The notes beneath the pieces were generated by a model. It ran no database searches, was not told the DNA's origin, and was given only the letters and a program-made list of their open reading frames with translations. DNA of 27,601 nt from Desulfobacula sp. Lineage in GTDB: Bacteria; Desulfobacterota; Desulfobacteria; Desulfobacterales; Desulfobacteraceae. The stretch lies in contig JAQICW010000008.1 in assembly GCA_027858355.1 (NCBI GenBank), positions 1-27,601 of the forward strand. Direction: 5' to 3'. Below, one piece after another: positions 1-5,891 of this stretch (position 1 is its first letter; each line of letters starts with the position of its first letter). The position numbers and the translations under genes are program-made.

Positions 1-987
1 TGTTTGATGATTTTTTTTAATGCATGTTTTACATTTGCCGGCGAAAAAAAATATAAAGTTTTATCAATTCAACATCAGAAGTTTATCCCATATGTCAAGT
101 CTTTAAAAGGATTTGAAAACGGCATAATAAAATCAGGTTACAAAGATAAAGTTGATATAATACAGTATAATGCCAAGGGAGATTTAAAAGCTTTGGATAT
201 ATATATTGAAAAACTTAAAAATAGTAATGATATAGACATCATTTTTTCCATTGGTACCCAGGCAACAAAAAGAGTAATTAAGAACATAAAAAATATTCCT
301 ATTGTATTTACAGATCTTGGTACACCGGAATATTCTGGAATTGTAACAGACTGGAAAACTTCCAATGCAAATTACACAGGTGTGGAAACAAGGAATTATG
401 TTACAATTGGAATAAATCTGCTTCATGAGTTAATTGGGTTTAAAAAAATAGGAATGATATATCTGAAAGGATCTCCCAGTCATGAAGGTGCGATTAAACA
501 GGTAACAGAGACTGCTAAAACATCAGGATTTGATTTCATTTACAAGGGATTTCCCCTGCGGGACAATCAAGGTAAAGCATACCCTTTAGAAATAACTAGA
601 AAAAATATTAAAGAAGCACTTGATTATGTTATTCCAAAAGTTGATGTCTTTTATGTCCAGGTATCAAAGACATTTAATATAAATTTTGACTTATTTTTTG
701 AAAATTTTAAAACAAACAGTATCCCAAGTGCAGGCGATCCTGTCTATATTAAAAAAGGGCTTGTTATGGGCATTGGAAGGAATAAGGAACAGTTTGGAAA
801 ACAATGTGCAGAATATGTTGTCAAAATTCTGAATGGGACAGATCCTGCCTTGTTGCCCATGGATGTCGGAAAGTCGTTTTCTATATCGTTGAATACCGAA
901 GCTGCTACCATTGTTGGTTATAATCCTTCAATTGATATTTTAAGTGCAGCTGATGATATTTATAAAGAAATGAACGTTAAAAAGTAA
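1..987 (+). CDS. ABC-type substrate-binding protein (PF04392-like), 5' end cut by window
   Basis: This is a periplasmic substrate-binding protein of the TrpX/DUF534-like family (PF04392), which normally delivers small organic ligands to an ABC permease or feeds a sensor kinase. Family landmarks appear in order: a first lobe with the core SIGTQATKRVIKNIKNIPIV and a TGVE step after an N-Y, a second lobe with a KKIGMIY strand, and the late GDPVYIKKGLVMGIG and VGYNPSIDI segments. The N-terminus is a hydrophobic stretch (MIFFNACFTFA) that looks like the tail of a signal peptide. The reading frame is open to base 1 and the first ATG is at base 7, leaving no basic n-region, so the true start is probably outside the window. 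The ligand cannot be read from the sequence. It converges on the acyltransferase gene, overlapping it by 11 bp, and shows no functional link to the T6SS block. Confidence 0.8.
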   Translation, partial: CLMIFFNACFTFAGEKKYKVLSIQHQKFIPYVKSLKGFENGIIKSGYKDKVDIIQYNAKGDLKALDIYIEKLKNSNDIDIIFSIGTQATKRVIKNIKNIPIVFTDLGTPEYSGIVTDWKTSNANYTGVETRNYVTIGINLLHELIGFKKIGMIYLKGSPSHEGAIKQVTETAKTSGFDFIYKGFPLRDNQGKAYPLEITRKNIKEALDYVIPKVDVFYVQVSKTFNINFDLFFENFKTNSIPSAGDPVYIKKGLVMGIGRNKEQFGKQCAEYVVKILNGTDPALLPMDVGKSFSISLNTEAATIVGYNPSIDILSAADDIYKEMNVKK

Positions 988-1582
988 TCGGCGCTCCATA
1001 CCAGGGGTAATTTTTAATAAGTTGCGGAATAGATTTTTCAATAATTTTTATTGCATTACTAAATTGATTACGATTTAGAACAGCCAGTTCTCGGGGACTG
1101 TTTGGAAACAGTTTCGTTTGCCATGAATGAGAAAGAGTATGGCATTGATATCCCAGTTTTTTCATAAATTTTATTCTTGGTGCTGTCTGGTAAATAGGGC
1201 TCATCACAGTATTAATATCATTATCTCTTGCAGCTATTAAGCAATAATATCTTAAAATTTGATTTAGGCCTTTTCCCTGATAGGATTTTTTTGTTACAGC
1301 ACTATTAAAAACAAGAGCAGGAAAACTAATTTCAACCGGGAGATCACATTCAAGGACATGGGTAGCTTTTTTTTTGTTAAAAACTGGGATTACACGAATT
1401 GTTGCTATAACTTCATTCCCTTTATGTAATACCTCAATAACATAATTATTATCATCAATTTCGTTCCATTTTAAAAGTTCAGGTTTTAACAATTTGAAAT
1501 CTTTTGATCTACTGAATTCTGTCAATCGAAGATTAGTTATCTTATCGTGATCTTTTTCTGATGCAATCCTTATATGATTCAT
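977..1582 (-). CDS. GNAT-fold acyltransferase, possibly FeeM/autoinducer-synthase-like
   Basis: A 201-aa protein with a GNAT-type layout. A central beta region (VIATIRVIP) is followed by the acyl-CoA pyrophosphate-binding motif SYQGKGLNQIL at about residues 118-128, which fits the Q/R-x-x-G-x-G/A signature. A later segment (APRIKFMKKLGYQ) matches the usual C-terminal GNAT element, where a residue near F-x-x-x-G-Y packs on CoA. The wide N-terminal half and the V-x-A-T-x-R strand recall N-acyl amino acid synthases (FeeM type) and LuxI-fold enzymes, but this is only suggestive. The ATG at 1582 has an AGGAT ribosome site about 6 bases upstream. Its 3' end overlaps the convergent substrate-binding gene. 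An ordinary small-molecule or protein N-acetyltransferase is the main alternative. Confidence 0.65.
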   Translation of the reverse strand: MNHIRIASEKDHDKITNLRLTEFSRSKDFKLLKPELLKWNEIDDNNYVIEVLHKGNEVIATIRVIPVFNKKKATHVLECDLPVEISFPALVFNSAVTKKSYQGKGLNQILRYYCLIAARDNDINTVMSPIYQTAPRIKFMKKLGYQCHTLSHSWQTKLFPNSPRELAVLNRNQFSNAIKIIEKSIPQLIKNYPWYGAPITF

Positions 1583-1847
1583 ACGTTATCCTAAAGTAAA
1601 GTTTAAAAATATAGAGAATAAAGTCCAAAAAACGATGGCCCTGAATCACCAATCCTGTATCCTCTAAAATTTTCAAAATAGCTTGATCAGTCAAAAGCAT
1701 TTTTTGATCCTGCAAAGGCAGACTTAAAAGAGCCAATAAAAAATAAGAACAGATCGGATAATGATTTTCATTAATAAATCCGATTTTTATAGCATCGTTT
1801 GTTATAATAGTAAAAAAATATACTAAACAACCATTGATTTCAAGCCG
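1542..1847 (-). pseudogene. ATG-less open frame, possible gene remnant or unusual-start small gene
   Basis: A 101-codon open frame follows an in-frame TAG at 1848-1850 and stops at 1542, inside the 5' end of the acyltransferase gene. The translation has protein-like character, for example a leucine-rich LLALLSLPLQDQKMLLTDQA helix and a later LVIQGHRFLDFILYIFKLYF segment. It has no in-frame ATG near its beginning; the first usable start is TTG at 1736, with no clear ribosome site. It could be the remnant of a decayed gene, a small gene with a rare start, or chance in AT-rich DNA. I do not recognise a family. Confidence 0.25.
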
Positions 1848-1902
1848 CTAGTTAATTAGTGTTAAAAACATTAAATTTCCTATTTATTTTATATCTTCAA
1901 AA
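1583..1902. other. AT-rich intergenic stretch between acyltransferase and T6SS block
   Basis: These 320 bases are very AT-rich. They contain the ATG-less minus-strand frame described separately and the ribosome-binding site of the acyltransferase at its low end. A weak imperfect inverted repeat lies around 1845-1875, just past the last gene of the T6SS block, but it has neither a GC-rich stem nor a clear T-run, so I do not call it a terminator. No tRNA, repeat array or mobile element remnant is visible. Confidence 0.5.
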
Positions 1903-3369
1903 TTACCATGCAAAAGAAAATTCTATTTTACCGGGACCTGCGATAAGAGATTCAGGTGGTATAAAAGATATGTTAAATATTTTTTGATCGTCTAAAGCAT
2001 TGCTGTTATCTATAACTAAAATATCATCCGGCGGAGTATACCCGGTTTGTTTGAATAATTCTGTCAGAGCTGTCTTGATTTCATCTTCCGGCCTGTTACC
2101 GGATATGCTTTTTTCCCGGATATCAATGAGAGATTCAATAATGCGGTTGAAAAACAATTGAAACTTTATGGAATCACCGGCAAGCGAAGACTCTTTGGGG
2201 ATAAATACCACATCCTTGTTCCTCATTCCCACAACAGGCGTGATCCCTGCTTCAACAAGTTGCATAATTCTGTCTTCAGAAAAAAGAGCCTGGGTGGAAG
2301 CCGTGCTTTTCCCATCACAATCAACCATGGCAAGATCCTCAATACGATTTGTATTATATCTTGTAAATCCCGTGGGCCAGCCTGCATTGTTAACCGACAT
2401 GGCGCATAAGGTTCCAATGGCCCATACAGGGGAGACAAAAAGGGGTTGTTCTTCAAAATCATGGGCAGGCCTTACTGCAAAGCTATTGCAGTTTACAAGT
2501 AACCATGCAGCACCTGGAAGTGTTTTGAGCTTTTTAAATTTTGCATATGAAACATCGTCAAGATGATTTTTTATATATGGAATTTTGTGGATTTGATTGA
2601 AGTTTTCTATTCTGAAGAATTCGGGTTTTATCCATACACAGGCAGGCAAAAGCATTGTGTCTGTGAATTGAGCCACTTTTTCCAAAAGTTCAATAGACGG
2701 CATGGTATTATCAAAACCAAGGTCAATCAGAACAAGGTTTGGAATCTCATCATACGGGAGTGATGCTATCTCATCTAAAACAGTCTCAAGGCTGTTATGG
2801 GATACAGAAGATATGCTGACACGTATCTTTTCAAAACCTTTTATATCTGCCTTTTTTACCAAATTCCGAAGTCCTTTCCATGCAGATTCGGTTTTTTGAA
2901 ATTCCCTGTTTGAAAAAATTTCCCGGATAATGGAAGAGGCATCAGAATCTGTCTGATTTTTCTTCAACAAACTATCCGATGAAGTATCCGTTACAATTTC
3001 AGAACTTGCAACCATGGACAGGATGTCATCTATTTTGCTTTTTTCTTCTTTGCTAGATTGAGCAGGTTTATTTTTTTGAGCCGTAATCTGTGATGCTGCC
3101 TTTGTTTTTGATAGTGATGCCATATATGAATTATTTTTTATTATGGATTCAGGCTTGAAATCTTTTATTCTTTTGAATTTTAAGGAGACTGCGCCGTCAG
3201 GGCAAATATCCAGCGGCAACGGTATATAAAGAACGGGTGACAATTTTTCAATTGCTTCATCAATTGAATAGAGATCAACTTCAACAAAATCTGGTTTAAA
3301 TTTTTCTTCAGGCACAGGGGCAAATGGCCCAAGGGCCAGGATTTTATATGGAAGTTGTGCACAACTCAT
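1903..3369 (-). CDS. Single-chain TssB-TssC-like (contractile sheath-related) protein
   Basis: A 488-aa divergent protein joining a TssB/VipA-like N-terminal part to a TssC/VipB-like part. Residues about 5-80 mirror TssB: PYKILALGPFAP matches the LKVLVMGDF strand of the TssB in this locus, and VSLKFKRIKDFKPESII matches VKLNFNSLKDFDPDAIV. After a Ser/Lys-rich linker comes KIDDILSMV, like the LLDEIV helix of TssC. FSNREFQKTESAWKGLRNLV then equals HSKDFQKLESSWRSLKYLV of TssC, followed by a LVLIDLGF strand, a WLLVNC region, an LVEAGITPVVG stretch and a final beta pair. Start: ATG 3369 has GGGAG 6 bases upstream; a longer in-frame extension to 3531 would overlap the preceding gene and lacks family similarity. 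It lies one base after the DUF3467-like stop. It is shorter than TssB plus TssC (161 and 495 aa). Function is unknown; a sheath cap, adaptor or minor sheath subunit are possible. Confidence 0.8.
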   Translation of the reverse strand: MSCAQLPYKILALGPFAPVPEEKFKPDFVEVDLYSIDEAIEKLSPVLYIPLPLDICPDGAVSLKFKRIKDFKPESIIKNNSYMASLSKTKAASQITAQKNKPAQSSKEEKSKIDDILSMVASSEIVTDTSSDSLLKKNQTDSDASSIIREIFSNREFQKTESAWKGLRNLVKKADIKGFEKIRVSISSVSHNSLETVLDEIASLPYDEIPNLVLIDLGFDNTMPSIELLEKVAQFTDTMLLPACVWIKPEFFRIENFNQIHKIPYIKNHLDDVSYAKFKKLKTLPGAAWLLVNCNSFAVRPAHDFEEQPLFVSPVWAIGTLCAMSVNNAGWPTGFTRYNTNRIEDLAMVDCDGKSTASTQALFSEDRIMQLVEAGITPVVGMRNKDVVFIPKESSLAGDSIKFQLFFNRIIESLIDIREKSISGNRPEDEIKTALTELFKQTGYTPPDDILVIDNSNALDDQKIFNISFIPPESLIAGPGKIEFSFAW

Positions 3370-3370
3370 T

Positions 3371-3691
3371 TTATTCTCCCTTTTGCTTTGAAAGATTGTG
3401 CTGCAGCGCTGCCTGTGCTTTCTGCAAGGCTTGCTGAAGTGTTTGAACAAGTAAATAGGCATTACCCACGGACATGACGATTCGGTTTGAAATACTTGCG
3501 TGCTCAGGCATGGCTTTATGATGATTTCCAAATTCTATAGTTACATCCCCCACACCGGCATATACATTAAATATATCACGGTACACATATTCAAGATCCG
3601 GTGGAACATGGAACTGTATCTCGGGTTTCTGAGCATTATCTTTCTGATCATTATCTTTCTGAGCATTAGTCTCTTGCTTTTCTTTAGTCAT
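3371..3691 (-). CDS. DUF3467-like small protein
   Basis: A 106-aa protein. Residues 1-22 are a charged, low-complexity, probably disordered leader rich in Q, K, D and N. Residues about 25-95 follow the DUF3467 pattern: a V-P-P-D-L-x-x-V-Y helix start, a strand with DVTIEFGN, then an SNRIVMSVGNAYLLVQTLQQAL strand-helix that matches the usual R-V-V-x-x-P-x-x-A-K-x-L-L-x-A-L ending. The family has no settled biochemical role. The ATG at 3691 has GGAG 5 bases upstream, and its stop is one base from the start of the sheath-like gene, so the two are very likely translated together and may form a complex. The leader is encoded by a 15-bp tandem repeat listed separately. Confidence 0.6.
   Translation of the reverse strand: MTKEKQETNAQKDNDQKDNAQKPEIQFHVPPDLEYVYRDIFNVYAGVGDVTIEFGNHHKAMPEHASISNRIVMSVGNAYLLVQTLQQALQKAQAALQHNLSKQKGE
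3626..3670 (-). repeat. Three tandem 15-bp units in the DUF3467-like leader
   Basis: Three adjacent 15-bp units (3626-3640, 3641-3655, 3656-3670) share the core TTTCTGA-CATTA on the plus strand and differ at only a few bases. Because 15 is a multiple of three they add whole five-residue steps of the form AQKDN/DQKDN. They could vary in copy number by slippage and so change linker length without a frameshift. Confidence 0.85.
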
Positions 3692-3725
3692 TATTACTCC
3701 AATAAATTAATGTCCATTATTCCAC

Positions 3726-4130
3726 TTATGTAAGAGTCAGCACTTTGAATTGGCCTGGAACCAGGCTCATTCCTGTTGGGGCATTGGTTAAATTCTGAAC
3801 ATCATTATCAAGCATTCGTGTTACAGGAAGACCTCCTTCAAGAACTTTTACACTGCATCTTGTTTTTGTTGAAGGTCCCATCATTATTCCCGAAGCAACG
3901 CCACCAGGACTGCACCCGGCTTGATCTCCATTTGTTGCGGGAATTATTGTGGCAATATTATGCGCCGGCATGCACATGATTAAAACTTTAACTTGCGAGG
4001 GAACCGCCATGGCATGTATGGCTAAATTAGGGTATGGAATGGGTCCGGGTGCTCCGGCAATAACCCCGGGGGTCACGCAGGTATCCGGAAAAGCAAAATC
4101 CATACCCGGCATTGAACAATTTTGAAACAT
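3726..4130 (-). CDS. DUF4150 PAAR-like spike-tip protein
   Basis: A 134-aa protein of the DUF4150 family, a PAAR-like group whose members sharpen the VgrG spike and can carry effectors. Visible family marks are FAFPDTCVTPG, then PGPIPYPNLA at about residues 27-36, a mid SPGGVASGIMMGPS loop, and EGGLPVTRMLD towards the end. Several Cys and His residues (in PDTC, MCMPAH, AGCSPG, TRCSV) could bind metal at the tip. Start: the ATG at 4130 has a strong GGAG site 7 bases upstream; a 20-codon longer version would begin inside the DUF3540 gene and adds non-family sequence. It is essentially a bare tip domain with no C-terminal toxin, so any cargo must be bound non-covalently. Confidence 0.85.
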   Translation of the reverse strand: MFQNCSMPGMDFAFPDTCVTPGVIAGAPGPIPYPNLAIHAMAVPSQVKVLIMCMPAHNIATIIPATNGDQAGCSPGGVASGIMMGPSTKTRCSVKVLEGGLPVTRMLDNDVQNLTNAPTGMSLVPGQFKVLTLT

Positions 4131-4161
4131 AACTATCTCCTCTTTATAAATTTTAGACAAA

Positions 4162-4839
4162 TCATCCCATGTGAATTCGTTCGCCATCAATTTTTGTATC
4201 TTTTTTACTGACCATTACAGTATATTTTGAATCCATGGAATATAAGGTATCAGCGCGTCTTGTGAGTTGTCCGGCCCTTATCTGATCATTGCCATCGGTA
4301 TTCCTGATATACCCTTGAAATGTATCAATCACCTGTCTTGCCATAGTATTTATCAGGTTGCTTATGAGCCTTACGGTTTTATAGCCTGCGTGCAGGGTCG
4401 TGCCTGTTGCCGTAATCTCATCAAAAGAAACAACGGCTTCCTGACTTTTGTGAAGCGTTGTTTTTGAAAAAAAGTTCAATTTTTCAGACATCAGTGAAAC
4501 CGCTTTTTGAGACCTGAGATTAATATCCCCTTTTTGAGATATTATATTTGCATCCGAAGGATAGGAGATGGTCACTTTTTGCTGATCTTTCCTTTCAATA
4601 ATACCCAGTATATAAAATACCCGGTTTTCATCTCTTGAACAAATTACCCGGTCATTGGGTTGGGGCTCAATAAAGCAGGAAAATGCTTTTTTTGCCGTCT
4701 CTTTCTTCCCGGAGATATCAACAATTATATGATCAGATTCAATCGTGACAACCACACCGTTTCTAATATCAGACCGGTCTATTCTTTCAGACTTAGTCAT
4801 TGAAGTTATCGGCATTATCTTAGCTGAAGTAACACTCAT
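4162..4839 (-). CDS. DUF3540 family T6SS-associated protein
   Basis: A 225-aa protein with the layout of DUF3540, a family of unknown function found beside DUF2169, pentapeptide and DUF4150 genes. It has an OB-like N-terminal beta region (GVVVTIESDHIIVDISGKK, then CFIEPQPNDRVICS and VFYILGIIERK). A short beta ladder follows (GDINLRSQKAVSLMSEKLNF), resembling the repeated strands of spike proteins. Next comes a helix (LISNLINTMARQVIDTF), and it ends near DGERIHMG. Start: ATG 4839 overlaps the previous stop as ATGA and has GGGAG 5 bases upstream; an in-frame ATG at 4851 sits on that ribosome site. An inference is that it acts as a spike extension or a link between VgrG and the PAAR-like tip. 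Confidence 0.75.
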   Translation of the reverse strand: MSVTSAKIMPITSMTKSERIDRSDIRNGVVVTIESDHIIVDISGKKETAKKAFSCFIEPQPNDRVICSRDENRVFYILGIIERKDQQKVTISYPSDANIISQKGDINLRSQKAVSLMSEKLNFFSKTTLHKSQEAVVSFDEITATGTTLHAGYKTVRLISNLINTMARQVIDTFQGYIRNTDGNDQIRAGQLTRRADTLYSMDSKYTVMVSKKDTKIDGERIHMG

Positions 4840-5891
4840 TTTTTCTCCCATTTTTCTGCTTTTAAACGTTTATCATTGGTTCCTCTTGCAAGAGATTTTG
4901 TAGATCCAGTCCATTTTGTATTTTCATCATTTGCTTCATGTAAATCCGTCAGCAACATGCTTGTATTGGAAAAATCCGAATTTACTATCTGGGCATGGGA
5001 AAGGTCTGCATAGGTTAAATTCGCTCCTGCAAAAACAGATTTGCTGGCCTGAATGCCCTCCATTTGTGCTTGATACAGATTAACAGATTCCAGATTACAA
5101 TTATCAAAATTGGCATACTGCATATTGGCACGTTTCAAATCAGCGTTTTTAAAACTCGAACCTGAAACGTTTGCCTTATAAAAAAAAGCAAGTTCAAGAT
5201 AAGCATTATCAAATTTAGCAGCTTCCAACGAAGCTTGATTAAAACCCGCTTGTTTGAATTTCGTATTAGAAAAGTTACAACCATTGAGGTTACACTCCAT
5301 GAACTGTACTTGGGTTAAATCAGTGTTGCTGAAATCGGAATTTTCAAATGATGACCCATTAAAAAGTGACAGATGAATCGTTATATCTTTATAAATATTG
5401 TCTTCAAAGCTGCATTGGATAAATATTGCCTTATAAAGATTAGCTCGTGAAAAATTCGCCTTTTGTATTCGGCAATTATTTAATATGGTTTTATCAATCG
5501 TTATTTCTTTCAAAATTGCATTAGTCAGATCAGTATCATTAAAAACACCTGTATTAATTTTAGCATTTGAAAAGTCAGCATTCTTCATATTCGTCTGTAT
5601 AATTTTAGCAAAATAGCTATTTGTTTCCCTAAAATCAGCATTTTCAAGATCACAGTCAGCTAAAGTAATTTGCTTCAAGTCAGCCTGCAGAAAAATTGTA
5701 CTTTTCATAGTACATTTAGTAAATACTGCTTCGGACAGATTAGCTTTGCTGAAATTGGCATTATCAAAATTAACTTCTATAAAAATACCACCTGACAAGT
5801 CAACCCCCTGGCAGTCCATATTTGAAAAATCTTCTTTCTCAAAAAAGAATTCACCTGCCTTAATTTTTTCTGAAATCTCTTTGCCTGTCAT
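4836..5891 (-). CDS. Pentapeptide-repeat protein
   Basis: A 351-aa protein made almost entirely of pentapeptide repeats of the A(D/N)Lxx/F type from about residue 20 to 330, for example ANFSKANLSEAVF, ADLKQITLADCDLENADF and ANLTYADLSHAQI. Such repeats form a right-handed quadrilateral beta helix. There is no signal peptide, membrane segment or separate catalytic domain. The start at 5891 overlaps the stop of the DUF2169 fusion as ATGA and has GGAGG 5 bases upstream, and its own stop overlaps the DUF3540 start in the same way, so the three are translationally coupled. A rigid rod-like scaffold or cargo carrier in the spike cassette is likely; a DNA-mimic or toxin role cannot be excluded. Confidence 0.85.
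   Translation of the reverse strand: MTGKEISEKIKAGEFFFEKEDFSNMDCQGVDLSGGIFIEVNFDNANFSKANLSEAVFTKCTMKSTIFLQADLKQITLADCDLENADFRETNSYFAKIIQTNMKNADFSNAKINTGVFNDTDLTNAILKEITIDKTILNNCRIQKANFSRANLYKAIFIQCSFEDNIYKDITIHLSLFNGSSFENSDFSNTDLTQVQFMECNLNGCNFSNTKFKQAGFNQASLEAAKFDNAYLELAFFYKANVSGSSFKNADLKRANMQYANFDNCNLESVNLYQAQMEGIQASKSVFAGANLTYADLSHAQIVNSDFSNTSMLLTDLHEANDENTKWTGSTKSLARGTNDKRLKAEKWEKK

Noticed and set aside
1845..1875. Weak inverted repeat after the last T6SS-block gene, possible terminator
   Set aside because: The stem is short, AT-rich and mismatched, and no T-run follows in the minus direction.
2168..2566. Long plus-strand open frame opposite the fused sheath-like gene
   Set aside because: It is a shadow of a gene with clear protein similarity on the minus strand and has no family-like content or ribosome site.
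3370..3531. Upstream extension of the fused sheath-like gene to 3531
   Set aside because: The extra residues overlap the DUF3467-like gene, look unlike TssB, and the good ribosome site is directly before ATG 3369.
4131..4190. Twenty-codon longer start for the DUF4150 gene
   Set aside because: It overlaps the DUF3540 gene and the strong ribosome site lies before ATG 4130.
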